From Aphelenchoides besseyi (lineage: Eukaryota > Nematoda > Chromadorea > Rhabditida > Aphelenchoididae), in NCBI GenBank assembly GCA_024699855.1, contig JAMPIQ010000002.1, positions 12,834,001-12,898,000 of the forward strand: DNA of 64,000 bases, given 5' to 3'. Below the pieces are notes generated by a model, which saw nothing but the letters and a program-made list of their open reading frames with translations, was not told where the DNA came from and searched no databases. Positions 42,408 to 54,143 of the stretch are shown piece by piece (positions within the stretch are counted from its first letter, which is position 1; each line of letters starts with the position of its first letter). The position numbers and the translations under genes were made by a program.

Positions 42408-43354
42408 TCAAGAACCAAAATGTTCGTACTTTTCTGTGATCTCTGCGTTGTCAAATGTGAGCGTGTAGTTGCAGTCAATCTTCGACCGCTAATCATCGGT
42501 GCCAATGTACTTCTTGTCGGAAAGGCGCCCATCTTTCGTCGTAGATCCATTATTTGTCTGTTGAGTTTGTTGATCGTTTCACTCTGCTCATCAATTCGCT
42601 CCTTTAACACTTGTTCTTTAGCGATCAAACGAATTTCGTTCTAAAATAAAGTTTTTCGATTGATTCAAAACTATTACCGTACGTCTTCAATTTCCATTAA
42701 CAGCGATCGTTGCTGGCCCAAATAACGTTGTTCTTCGGCCTTGATTTCGTTGAGCTTATGATCTTTCTTTCTATAAGATTCTTCTCCACTTTCCATTTGC
42801 GGAACATGTTTGGTTTTGTCCGTTTGCTGTTCCACATCGAATGACTTGAAAAGCAGATAGACTTTAGCTATCCAACGTTTTGCGTCTTCCGTATCACTCT
42901 CGGCCCTGCTAACTTCCGTAGTGCTCGTAATGGCTTGACTCACGAACATACTTTCGATTATGCTTTCGACCTGTGATTATTTGTTACTAAGAATATCTAT
43001 CAGCATTTCAGCGGGTTACCGTGTGTATGAGATAAAGAACGTTTTGAACTTCCGTATTGAATGCCTCTCGAGTTGCTTGTCCGATCTTTGACTTTAAAGT
43101 TGTAATCAAAACTGCGGGCTTCATCGAAGCGAGCACGTTACTTCTGAAAGAAAAATAGAAGGGAACAACCACAAATTGTACCTAATTTGTGCTAAGTTGG
43201 CCGCACGAATCTTCTGCCGAAACTCTGCCGTCAACAACTGATCGTTTCGTTTATTCATCGACGCTCGTTGGTGCATTTGGTTTCTTAGCATACTCTTTCG
43301 TCGACGTTCTGCCATCGATTGTTTACGTTTCTTCGATAGTCGTACGCGTTTCAT
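42401..43354 (-). CDS. Unrecognised basic coiled-coil protein
   Basis: Five exons on the minus strand join in frame. The start MKRVRLSKKRKQSMAERRRK (43352-43354) is strongly basic, like a nuclear or nucleolar signal. It continues FRQKIRAANLAQIRSNVLAS, VLITTLKSKIGQATREAFNT and VLYLIHTVESIIESMFVSQA. A charged middle follows (ESGEESYRKKDHKLNEIKAE), then a coiled coil: QRSLLMEIEDNEIRLIAKEQ and RIDEQSETINKLNRQIMDLR. The end is Ser/Thr-rich, KSTNILVLDQ with TGA 42401-42403. The length is about 245 residues. The build is typical of small kinetochore, centrosome or cytoskeletal coiled-coil proteins, but I cannot name a family. Its stop codon overlaps that of the ZnT6 gene. Its 5' side faces AP-2 alpha across about 1 kb. 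Confidence 0.72.
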
Positions 43355-44373
43355 TGCGAATATTAGATGAATATAAGCAAACCACAGAGTAGAAGATTGG
43401 AGAAAAAGTTTGAATTTGAAGGAAAAGTTTGGTTTTGAATGGTGGGGCACAATTCCGGTCATACACGGCCGATTGAACCCGAAGAAAACTGAAAGCATTT
43501 CGAGACTGAAAGTGCATGTCTTTAGCTTTTAGGAATTTGAATTTGACACAAAACAAATCATCACAAAGCAATCGACTTTAATTTCCAAATGAAAGCGAAG
43601 TGACCGTTGAATTCTGACTGATAAGTTTATGGACATTCGATCTCACTAACGTCTATAAACTGAGAGTTGGTGGTTAGAGGGGGGTCATTTTGCAGCTCGT
43701 TCGCTCTCAATTCCCCGTGTCGATCAAATGCGGTGCGCGCGTGTTTGGTTGATTGCCGTTTACTGCGAATGTGCGCGTATTTTCGATATTAACTGCCACC
43801 AGAATCCCAACCATCATTCTTTTCGTATCACTAATTCGAGTGTTTTTATCAAAATTTTTTGTGCTCTTGTGTACGATGTCGGCTAATTTCCGTAGACAAA
43901 TTTTGGTTGGGAGTTTTTCTTTCCGATTACGAACCCTATTAGAAGAAATGGAGGCCGTCCGGAGACTTGAGAGGGCGGCCGAGTAGTTGCCGGGAGAATT
44001 GTTTCGGTTTGAATTGCTTGATGTCGGCGAGCTTACTGAGCTTTTGCCGAAGTTTTCGTTGGAGAAAAAGCAGTGACGAGGTGAAAGTCGGGGCCGTCGA
44101 CTGGTAAACGGCCGTGCATCCAAAAAGCCAATATTTTTGAAGGCCGTGCTCCTCACTCTCGTCGAGAGAAAAAAGCCCGGAGGAGCGGGCTGAATAAGCG
44201 TTTGCTGTTGAGTACGTGTTCCGGAATCTCCGTGCCGCGCGTTGACAGTTCTCGGGCTTCTAATTTGATCGATTAGACTTCACGATTTTTATTTTCGATT
44301 CGTTTTTCACTTCTTGTTCGCGTGAAATCTGCGGTTGAGAACTGAGATCGTGATTCAGAGGTTTTGCACGAAA
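43355..44373. promoter_or_regulatory. Divergent upstream region of the coiled-coil gene (-) and AP-2 alpha (+)
   Basis: About 1 kb between two divergent starts. The part nearest AP-2 alpha (43680-44340) is more GC-rich than the surroundings and holds a small perfect hairpin, AGCCCG-GAGGAG-CGGGCT, at 44174-44191. A long minus-strand frame (43707-44156) lacks an early ATG and is taken as chance. Promoters for both genes are expected here but no core motif is clear. Confidence 0.4.
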
Positions 44374-47300
44374 ATGCCGGCGGTCAAAGGCGATGGAATG
44401 CGCGGTTTGGCCGTTTTCATTTCGGATATCCGCAATTGCAAGAGCAAAGAAGCCGAACTCAAGCGAATCAACAAGGAGCTGGCGAATATTCGAGCCAAAT
44501 TCAAAGGTAACAATCGAACTTTTCTTTTACTTTGTTCGCATTTACAGGAGACAAAACATTGGATGGTTACCAGAAGAAGAAATATGTCTGCAAGTTGTTG
44601 TTTATTTTTCTTCTCGGCCACGACATTGATTTCGGACACATGGAAGCCGTGAATTTGTTGTCATCGAACAAATACACGGAGAAACAGATTGTAAGTCGCT
44701 TAGTCGATGGGTTTAACTGATATTTCAGGGTTACTTGTTCATATCGGTGCTGATCAATTTGAATTCGGAGCTCATTAAACTGATCATCCAGTCAATTAAG
44801 AGTGATATCGGTTCTCGCAATCCCGTTCACGTCAATTTGGCTCTTCAATGTATTTCGAACATCGGATCAAAGGACATGTGCGAAGCTTTTGCTCAAGATC
44901 TCCTTAAACTTTTGACTTCTGGGTACGATTTTTTATTATTGCAATTTACAAGAGCTGTTTTAGAGATACCGTTGATTTTGTTAAACAAAGTGCGGCGTTG
45001 TGTTTACTAAAACTTTTCCGTACTTCCAACTCTATTCTACCACCCGGAGAGTTTGCAACCAGAATCATTCATTTGATCAACGATTCCCATTTGGTCTGTT
45101 GATGTTTATTGAAGAAACTTATTGTATTAAATTGCAGGGCGTTGTGACAGCTGCTGTTTCTTTGATAGAAGCATTGTCCAAGAAATGGCCAGAAGAATAC
45201 AAGGGTTGTGTTGCTCTTTCGATTTCGAGGCTGAGCCGAGTGAGTTGCTTTGTATCAACTTGTTTACTTTGATTTTAGATTGTCACGTCTACGTACACTG
45301 ACTTGCAAGATTATACTTACTATTTTGTACCGGCTCCGTGGTTGTGCGTTAAATTGCTTCGTCTTCTTCAAAATTATCCTCCGCCTGGTAATTTTTATCT
45401 TGTTCACAACCAACATTCCATGGAATTTAGATGATCCAGCGAACAAATCGCGGTTGTTAGAATGCTTGGAGGGAATATTGAACAAGGCACAAGAAGCGCC
45501 AAAATCGAAGAAGGTACAACATGCGAATGCAAAGAATGCTGTTTTGTTCGAAGCGATTTCACTGATTATTCATCACGACAGCGAACCTAATCTTCTTGTT
45601 CGTGCTTGCAATCAACTCGGCAGCTTCCTTTCGCATCGTGAAACAAATCTGCGGTATGTCGTCTCAGAAATCATTAAACCATTTTTTGTTTTAGTTATTT
45701 GGCACTTGAATCAATGTGTTTGTTGGCAACTTCGGAGTTTTCGCACGAAGCTGTGAAGAAACATCAAGATACGATCATAAATTCGCTAAAAACCGAACGT
45801 GATGTGAGTGTCAGACAGCGCGCAGTCGATCTTCTGTACGCGATGTGCGATCGAACGAACGCCGTCAACATTGTTAACGAAATGTTAGCGTATCTTGAAA
45901 CTGCCGACTATTCGATTCGCGAGGAAATGGTACTTAAAGTGGCCATCTTGGCAGAGAAATATGCGGCTGAATATACTTGGTATGTGGATGTCATTTTGAA
46001 GTTGATTCGTGTGGCCGGCGATTATGTTTCCGAAGAAGTTTGGTATCGTGTGATTCAAGTTAGTTGCTTTATCGTAATCTGTTTTTATTCGTCTTATTCC
46101 TAGATTGTTGTCAATCGTGAAGATGTCCAGGGTTACGCATCGAAAACCGTTTTTGAAGCGCTTCAAAGGCCCGCTTGTCACGAGAATATGGTTAAAGTTG
46201 GAGCGTATATTTTGGGCGAATTCGGCAACTTGATTGCTGGTGACGTGCGTTCAAGTCCGCAGATTCAGTTTGAATTACTTCACAGCAAATATCATCTTTG
46301 CAACATCAATACGCGATGTTTATTGCTGACTACATATGTGAAGTTTTGCAACTTGTTCCCCGAAATCAAAGGACGTGTTCAAGAAGTTTTCCAAACGGAT
46401 CATAATCTGCGTAATCCCGATGCGGAGTTGCAACAACGAGCTGTGGAGTATTTGCAGCTGAGTAAAATGGTTTCAGCCGATGTTCTTGCTACGGTAATAT
46501 TTTCAAGCAATAAGTAGACCTTCAAATGGTGGTTTAGATTCTTGAAGAAATGCCGCAATTCCCCGAAAAAGAAAGTAGTTTGTTGGCCAAATTGAAGAAA
46601 GCAAAACCAAAAATGGAGGATTTGGAAGAACAGGTCACGGAAAAGAAGCAGCGACCAGCGGCAATTATCAACAACGTGAGTGGTGCAAAAAGGGTCTTAT
46701 ACATGATGTTCAGGGTTCCAATCATACAAACAATCTTGTGGACGTAGATGGAAAATCCGCATCGAAAACGGATCCTCTGGCAGAAGTATTTGCTGCTACT
46801 TCGAGTACAATCGATTTCATTGGCAGCGACGAAACGTTGACAATCGAAAATGAGAAGGACGTATTCAAGTAAATTGCTTTACAAAAATGGTAGTCTTTAT
46901 CTCAAAGTTTAGATTCGTATTGAAGTCAACGGGCGTACTCTACGAAGATTCGTTGTTTCAAGTTGGATTTAAATTGGAATGCAAAAACAATTTGGCACGT
47001 TTGGTTCTTTTCTACGGCAACAAAGGTGGTGAAAGCCTTTTCGACTTTCAAATGCTCGTTTCTTGTCCGGGTGCATTATCAACATGTCTTATGACTCAAG
47101 TAAGAATATCAATCCTAGAAGTTAATCGAACTTTTTTCAGGTGAAACCGATCGAGACGACCATCACTAGTGGAGCTCAGGTTCAACAGGTTGTGCATTTC
47201 GTTTGCGTACAAGAATTCTATTCGATGCCTGTGGCAAAAATCTCGTTTAATACAAAGTAAGAAGACAATCTTGTTCGTTTATGATTTTGGTTTAGAAATG

Positions 47301-47747
47301 CCGATGGAAGTGCGCAACAGGTCGTGAAAGCCTTCTACTTGCCGTTGTTTATCAACAAGTTCTTCTCGCCTACGGACATGACATCGGAGCAATTTTTCGA
47401 GCGTTGGAAAAAACTCAGTCAACCGGCTCAAGAATCACAGAAAATCTTCAATTCATCAACTGAAATCGATACTGAAAACATTCGCGCAAAAGTAAGCGTT
47501 TCATTTGTGTGTTATTCATTGATACGACTTGTAGTTGGAAGGCCTTGGTGCCAATGTTCTACAAAATGTTGATCCAAATCCCGAGAACTTTGTTTGTGCT
47601 GGAATCATCGAAACCAAATCCGCAGCCATTGGAACGTTGATTCGTTTGGAACCAAATCGTCAAGCCAAAATGTATCGACTGACAATTCGAAGTAGCCACG
47701 ACACTGTGGCAAGAAACTTGTGCGAACTGCTTAGTCAACAATTCTGA
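44374..47747 (+). CDS. apa-2: AP-2 clathrin adaptor complex subunit alpha
   Basis: Alpha-adaptin is the large AP-2 subunit that binds PIP2 and, through its ear, endocytic accessory proteins. The start [20 protein letters not shown] and [20 protein letters not shown] match the conserved N-terminus with its lipid-binding Lys cluster ([20 protein letters not shown]). Trunk repeats include [40 protein letters not shown] and [21 protein letters not shown] hinge ([20 protein letters not shown] ... [10 protein letters not shown]) leads to the ear: [48 protein letters not shown] and a C-terminus [16 protein letters not shown] 47745-47747. About 14 introns. Full length and intact. Its partner subunit mu starts this window, about 43 kb upstream. 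Confidence 0.96.
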
Positions 47748-48299
47748 TTTTCATTCGTCCACTTTTCAGTTTTACTCCCATTGCTATTCATTCGGGGTCC
47801 ATCTATTGTTTATATTTAGGTTTACGAGCTCAATTGGATTTTGCACTTCAACGTCCTCAACTTTTGTTCTCATGAATCTGCAGCCATTTGTGATCATCGA
47901 AAAGTGAAGATTGTGATTTGCCTTAAGTTATTTTCGAATCTTTTCCTCTCGTTATTTGCGCATAATTGCTAAGTATTCTTTCATTCGATAACCGCAATAA
48001 ACTGCGTTCTATTCTACTCCGGCGATGTTCTTCTTAAGCGGCATTCACTTCTGTAAATCGTGCTTATCCTTCAGAACTAAAGAGCGTAATAATAAAGAAA
48101 TTTACGTTTCGCACTTTTGATTGTCAATTCTAAGAAAACGCTACAAAAGCCAAGTTGGTTGAAGATTCAAAAAACAAGACATTTATGACGACAGAATTCA
48201 AACAAAGATGAACATCCATCAAAAAAATGGTACAACTACTTGATCGATGATTCTGGCTTTGGTGATTGTTTGAGCGACGCGAACTTTTCATTATGTTTC
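47748..48299. other. 3' region of AP-2 alpha
   Basis: About 550 bp after the apa-2 stop. AATAAA hexamers at about 47995 (GCAATAAACTG) and 48090 (TAATAAAGAAA) are likely poly(A) signals. An antisense 191-codon frame covering 48130-48705 has no family similarity. No other gene is seen. Confidence 0.5.
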
Positions 48300-49392
48300 T
48301 AAAACAATAAACAAAGATGCTTGCTGATTGTTGTTCGATATTCGAAGCCGTTGAAACGAAATGAAATGGCGCGTCATGAACATCCGATGGTTTATCATAC
48401 GTTTGTGTGTCCAGCCAATCCGATGCAAACGGAAACTCAACGCAACGACATTCAAACGGTCGTTCGCGCAAAGTTGAAGTCGGACTGCAAATTCTCGTGG
48501 AGCGTGATGGAGTTTTCCGTTTGCTCAAACTGGTAATCTGATTTCCTTGTGTTCGAAATGAATTCATGGGGCTTCGCTGGCTGACGAGAATCACGTCTAC
48601 TTCCACGCAAATCGAACCAAATCCATGTACTATCAGCGAATCGCCGAATGTTGCAGCGAAATCGACGAGACAAGAGAAATGATCAACGGTAACAACTGTT
48701 GACATCGTCCATTCGAAAGATCGCTGATTTCAGACTTGATGGTGAAGATGCAAGAGGCTGCACGAAAATGCGATTACGACGAACACACCGGGAAATGGAT
48801 TTCGGCAATCGAACGCTTCAGCAATGACTCTCATTCCGTTTGTTCAGGTCATTGATTTGCGCTTGCGATATGGTCGCCTTGCATCTGGTGGCTGAATAAA
48901 GAAGGGCTCTGAAACGCGTAGTAGTCTTTTGTTCCAATCGACGACCGTCTGCAAAGACCTGGAAAATTACGTTGCTATTCTTCGCTCTTTCATTTCAACA
49001 GGTCAGTTCGAAAAGAGCGACAACGAAATGCCGAGTCGTTGGTTCAGGTCGTGCTTTTGACCGAAACATTGAACGAGAACTCGTTGTTCCCGTCGCTTGA
49101 CTGCGACTATTCGTTGTATCATGGGATGCTGAAGGGAATCGAAAGCTTGGATGCTTCTTGTTTCTATGGTCGTACATTTGGTTTTCAGGTTTGTAGGTTG
49201 GAAGTCTTTGAAATTGCTTCTTTTTGGCTTTTAGTTTGCTCCGAGCGTCACGTCGATCTTCAATGCGATTGGAATCATTTTGGCCACCTACTCGTTGTCG
49301 TGGGAAATTGGAACGGCGGCGTTCAGTTTGCTAGACAAGATCACGAAACTCCAAGCCAAAAAGTGGATAACACTCTCTTACAAGATTCCTAA
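48300..49392 (+). pseudogene. Hormone-sensitive lipase N-terminal fragment, decayed
   Basis: The translated pieces fall in order along the HSL N-terminal regulatory domain: LADENHVYFHANRTKSMYYQ, DLMVKMQEAARKCDYDEHTG, SSLLFQSTTVCKDLENYVAI and SLYHGMLKGIESLDASCFYG, then RTFGFQFAPSVTSIFNAIGI. The block CFYGRxxGFQF is a hallmark of HSL. Two normal-looking introns remain, GT...TTTCAG near 48690-48735 and GT...TTTTAG at about 49189-49233, so this is not a retrocopy. But the frame changes near 48850 and again before 48920, stops interrupt (TGA at about 48891), there is no in-frame ATG or splice acceptor before the first block, and a phase error sits at about 49000-49047. The lipase catalytic domain (GDSAGG) is absent downstream. 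I read it as a truncated pseudogene of a hosl-1-like gene. An active N-terminal-only gene with unusual splicing is less likely. Confidence 0.72.
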
Positions 49393-51225
49393 GATTTATT
49401 CAAATCGAAGTCTCCAAGTTTTCTTTGATCTCTGTTAGCAAAAAGAATGATGACAACGACACTCGTAGATTTATTCACAAGCTCAAACTTGACTTAACAA
49501 ACCCAAACAACAAATTGAAATGGGTAGGAAATGGGAAGAAAGCATAACAACAAGCTGCAACAACACAACAACAGTGAACACAATTCTTGACCAACGCGGA
49601 GAAAAGCGACATGAGGCAATCAAGATTAGAGCATCGGATGACCATTGGTCATGAAGAAAAACGGCAACTGACCATCTGAACGACGATGGCGCCCGATCAC
49701 GAAACGAGGTAGCTCCGTCTTTTACTGCGCGAAGCTGGTTGGCACGCCATTTGCATTTCTCTTTGCGCCCAAACAACACGAATGGCCATCGTTGGACATT
49801 GCTTATAAACTCGCAGTAATCGCATTCCAGAATATACGATAGCAAAACTGAAGTAGCTTCTGTTTGAACTATTGAATGCAGAAGCTTGGAGTGATGGTTT
49901 TTTAATGACCAGAGATTGAAAACAAGTGGCTAGATGCTGCGACGTTTACTTGAGATTCCTTGGAAGCATTGCAGATGAAGAAGAACGACATCGATCTCAC
50001 TACAGGAGGATTGCCTGAATGTTCTCTAATAACACCCTTCGAATACAGTACAATCATCAATTCAATTATCCCTTCCAGTCCCAATCGAAAACTAGACAGT
50101 AAAAAATCTTTACCCTGATCCACTGAACAGAATTCAAGAGCAAATGGAGAAAAGAAGGAGCGAGTAAAATGGCCGAATCGACTGCTTTTTCGGGTTTACA
50201 TCCGACCCAACAAGTTGACACGATCAGGCGGTAGTAGCAGCTACCCGTACAACTTCGAATGAAATGACCTGAAGATCCGGTTGCTTTTTTCACGTAGGGA
50301 TTTCGAATTTTCGATCAATGAACCAATCACTTGGAGAGTGTTTTTTGATGGCCACTAAAAACGTTTGATCAGAACTCTAGATGTTAAGATATTGACTGTT
50401 TCGACGTGGCTGGAAGTTGATTAACATTCGACGCCTAGAAGTTGAGATATGAAAGCAATTGTCCTTCTTACTTCTCCTTATCTCAAGCCGTAGACGTGAA
50501 GTTCGATTTTTGCAAGCATTAAATCGATTAACATGCAGTAACCACCACAAACTAATCCAATATTGTGTAGTTGTCCCGCAAATTACAGCGATTGAGACCA
50601 ACTAATATCGTTGTTACAGTCAAGTTCACGAGACTCAGTTTTTGAGTGTGTTTTAGATTCCAATTCTGCTCTCGATCAACCTCAGCTCTCGAAATTCCTA
50701 GAATTATAATCTTTTAAGCTCCATAAGAAGTGCGCCAAATTACAGCTCCCCATCATCGACACGAAGAGCTCCACAAACTTTTGCAATTTCGAGCGATTTT
50801 TGACAAATTGTTCGGCTTTAAAGTGCTCTTATTTCTGTCTCAGTTATCCGGTAGCTACGAGTTTGAACACCTTGAATAGCTAAACCTTTAAGCTATCTGT
50901 TAAAACAATTTGACCACTAGTTGTTGCCAGAATCTCCAAGATACATCGATTTGCGCGATGGACGTATCAAACAAGAGAATGAGGGGTGTTGTGTATTGTA
51001 GCTCATTGGCTGATCGGATTTCCCTGATATTCACAGGGTTTAGAGTGCAATAGAGTTTATTGTTCTTCTGTTAACTACAAGCTTATACAATCACTGGTCC
51101 TCGAGTTTTAGACAATGGAAGTTGTCTTCTCTCGGACTTTAATGTCTGATGGTTAAAATTTTCGGCTCATTTGCTTCGACTATGTTTAGACCGCATTATT
51201 CATACAATTTACAGTTATTAAGATT
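49393..51225. other. Gene-poor stretch
   Basis: About 1.8 kb with no supported coding. Minus-strand frames of 70-120 codons at 49483-50601 have no family similarity. I see no tRNA, no tandem repeat and no second copy of the foldback element. Confidence 0.4.
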
Positions 51226-51386
51226 GATATCAAAAGCTATAATCAAAATTGTGATCACAAGATTAAGTGATTTCCGATCATACTAATTTGTGATAGGTCG
51301 ATAAAGAGTGGTCGTATGTTGATATAGTTGATGCCTACGCGATTTTATCAATGTGTTGAACAGTCTCCAAACCGAAAATGAAGACA
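51226..51386 (+). repeat. Left arm of foldback element
   Basis: Pairs with 51822-51982 in inverse orientation; scattered substitutions, no large gap. Confidence 0.82.
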
Positions 51387-51821
51387 TGAAATTTGCCGGT
51401 TGTCTTCGTGACTCTAAGTCAAAGATTGAAAGTACAAAAGAAAATGATTTCAAAGGTTTATTTACGACAAAAGCAATTGAGTAACTGAAAGTCTCTAATC
51501 TCCTCGCCAAACGGTGAAGATCTCAAAATCACTACGCTTGTCGATAGTCGGCATAATGTTTTATTTGAGACCAAAATTCAACCCTAGGAGTAGTGATCAA
51601 ACTCTCACCAATAGAATCGCATAACACAGCCTTGATATTCAAGAAATGAATTCGAAGGACCTGAAAATTTGTTAATGTCATGAACATTATTACTCAATTT
51701 GGATTGTGTTGGCCTCTAGCGAAAATCATGAGAAGGGTTGCTTCGATTATTTGACTAACTAACTTGCTGAATACACCAGCGCGCCGACTAACGAGACTCG
51801 ATTGTAAGTTGTCACATCTTC

Positions 51822-51982
51822 TATCTTCATTTCCTGTTTGGAGACTGTTGAACACATTGGTAGAATCTCGTAGGCATCAACTATATCAACATACGACCAC
51901 TCTTTATCGAACTATCGCAAATTAGCATGATCGGAAATCACTTAAACTTGTGATCACAATTTTGATTGTAGCTTTTGGTATC
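51822..51982 (-). repeat. Right arm of foldback element
   Basis: Inverse complement of 51226-51386. The outer end is GCTTTTGGTATC. Confidence 0.82.
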
Positions 51983-53126
51983 GTTACATTTCATTCAGTC
52001 GTAAATGATTGTTGATTGCAAGAATGAACATTTGAACAAAAAAAGGTCGATTTCGATAACGAATTTTTACGGTTCGCGGTCTTGTCGGTGTGGCACTCGG
52101 TCGTGAAGTCGTTTTTGACAGGTGGTCCCTCCTCGAGAGTGATAATAAATGACTTCTCCGCGAGATCGGGAAGTTACTTTTGTACGCCTACTGTATTTCT
52201 TGTACAAAAAATCCTTATATAGGGGCTCTACCTGACGATTTTTGATGGATATAAGCAAAAAGTCACAGGTTTAAGCGCAGAATGATTTATGGGATTTTTA
52301 TTGATTTTGTGACTCTTCTGGCACCACATACTACTGACCGCAAATCGACATCTTGAATATTAAGCAATAAGTTGAACAACAAAAGAAGTCAATCCAACAA
52401 CCTACAAAACCACATGAACTCGACTTTCACAGCGAAATCAACACTCAATCCAGGACTATGAACCCTTATTAAATAGCGACGCCAAATCTTTGCACCCAAT
52501 GGTAGCGATCTTCATCTTTAGAAAGCAAACGATTAGAACTGATTATGTTAATCTTGCGCGCCAATAATCAATTAATCGAAAATCATGTGCTAACCTAACG
52601 AATCAACATTGACGCACTTAAGTAGCGAACCAAAACAATTAAACTGAAACCTCAGTTCGTTAATCATCACAATACAAATCTTCAATCGACAACCTTCAAC
52701 ACAACAACTTCGAAGTCCAAACTTTATGGCAATACTTTCTTAGTCCATTTAAACCATTTAGATATGAAGAAATATGCGAAAGTAGCGATATTCAAATTAT
52801 GAACCTTAAAGTGACGATATGTACATTGCAATACATTTAAGAATCGAATATAGACTGTAAGAATTGAATATACACTGTAAGAATAAAACCAAAAACCACT
52901 TGGCTATACACTCACACAATCAATTCTCTTCTTCCTACGACTTTGAAAAAAAAACCAAAAAACGGCCATAAACCTCCCCGTTAATTGATGGACCGAATTT
53001 TAACTCTTCTCTTCCCATTGAACGAAGTTCTATAAATGGACCTCCTCTGCCCTCGATCAAAACCCCCTCTAAAGAATTCAATCCTCTTCAGCTTTTACTA
53101 AACAATAAACCTTCTCTTTTACTGGA
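51983..53126. other. Gene-poor stretch with a small tandem repeat
   Basis: About 1.1 kb without a supported gene. It contains a 20-bp tandem repeat at 52839-52885. At 52977-53130 one frame is open without an ATG and could be the 5' part of the following locus, but this is unproven. Confidence 0.35.
52839..52885. repeat. 20-bp tandem repeat, about 2.3 copies
   Basis: Units AAGAATCGAATATAGACTGT (52839-52858) and AAGAATTGAATATACACTGT (52859-52878) are followed by a partial third unit (AAGAATA). Two substitutions separate the complete units. Confidence 0.75.
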
Positions 53127-54143
53127 CAATAGTGATGCGAAGTACTTTATTTGGGTGTGCAAGAAGTTTCAACTTTTCAGGGAAAAGGGCGGTTGTCGCA
53201 ACTGCACAACAGTTATATCGAAGGTAAATTTGAGTGTTTTTCCTTTCAATTCTAGTGTTTTTAGCATCATGTCGTAACCTTCCGTCATTTCCAACATGGT
53301 GATCTTCGACCTGAGAAGATTGTGGAGCTTTTTGATCAAAACAACAAAAAGTTTGTTGTTTTTGTCGTGCATATTGCGGAACCCAGTGCAGAGGATTACG
53401 TGATTCCGGAATTTCTAATTGCGTTCGATTTTATGCCCATTATTGACCATCCGTACATCGGTCAAAAGTATTTGATGTTGGTAAGTGAAATTTTGATTTA
53501 CGAAATTACTTTGAATTGTTTAAGGATACCTGATCTATGAGTCCAAAGACTTGTTGTCGGCATTAATTGGATCGATGTCTCCAACAAAAATCTACCAATA
53601 CAACCGTTTTGTCGGCGCTTACGGCGCATCGCCCGGATTCTCCGGAAGAGTTTTTGCGCGGAATGGCAGTGCTCGAAATGTGCATTGGGGACAAGGATTC
53701 AGCCTTATATTATGAAGGTATAGCCATCGAAGAAAAGATCGTCCAATACGTTGGGCATGCAAGCTTGTGTAAAATCACGGGTGCCTCAGGTGAGTTCAGT
53801 TTTTGCTAATTGCATACTTTTACAAGTTATCTTATTGTGCTTTAGATATTCAACTTACTATAAGCGCTCTACTATATGAAAGAAAGGTTTTTTGGAGATT
53901 CCGTCGAACCTAAAGGTAGTGAATAGATTTCTAATCTTGTAATGTTGCTTAATTTTAGGTCTCATCAACAAATTGGTTAAGTTCTTCGGGTTTGATGCAG
54001 CGTTTGCATCGCAGATAACTAAAAACATTCTGCGTTTGAGTGATGTCCTGAAGAAATTGGATTTTGTCGAAAGTCCGAAAGACTCTAATACTATCGAAAA
54101 GAATCGTTCCAAATTGTTAAAATCTATCAAATTTGTTGTTTGA
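53127..54143 (+). CDS. Unrecognised multi-exon locus, gene or pseudogene
   Basis: Several stretches look coding but do not join cleanly. First: CKKFQLFREKGGCRNCTTVI (about 53160-53224), in an open frame with no ATG. Second: HHVVTFRHFQHGDLRPEKIV, then DQNNKKFVVFVVHIAEPSAE and VIPEFLIAFDFMPIIDHPY (53265-53480), bounded by proper splice sites. Third, two competing frames at 53525-53790: YLIYESKDLLSALIGSMSPT and EEFLRGMAVLEMCIGDKDSA, which need a frame change between them. Last: MKERFFGDSVEPKG, spliced to LINKLVKFFGFDAAFASQIT, and ending KNRSKLLKSIKFVV with TGA 54141-54143. The final two exons are convincing. I know no matching family. The phase conflict at the second-third junction suggests either a wrong exon model or a decaying gene, in keeping with the relics on both sides. 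AAATAAATAA near 54171 could be its poly(A) signal. Confidence 0.4.

Larger units (their letters stand above)
51226..51982. mobile_element. Foldback (long-inverted-repeat) element without coding capacity
   Basis: Two arms of about 160 bp, 51226-51386 and 51822-51982, are inverse complements at roughly 90 percent identity over a 435-bp centre. The longest perfect stretch begins TCGATAAAGAGTGGTCGTAT and runs over 40 bases. The ends read GATATCAAAAGCT and, inverted, GATACCAAAAGCT. I could not find a convincing target-site duplication, so the true termini may differ by some bases. No ORF inside resembles a transposase. Greater divergence of the arms than in the mariner element suggests an older insertion. 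It may be a MITE or foldback family; the superfamily cannot be told from one copy. Confidence 0.75.

Noticed and set aside
43707..44156. 149-codon Ser/Arg-rich minus-strand frame between the coiled-coil gene and apa-2
   Set aside because: It begins with GTG, has no ATG in its first 100 codons, shows no domain and lies in a likely divergent promoter.
44174..44191. Perfect 6-bp hairpin AGCCCG-GAGGAG-CGGGCT upstream of apa-2
   Set aside because: Too short to be significant in a GC-richer stretch; no known element was recognised.
48130..48705. 191-codon minus-strand open frame antisense to the lipase relic
   Set aside because: It has an ATG but no signal, domain or family blocks, and it mirrors the coding bias of the plus-strand lipase relic.
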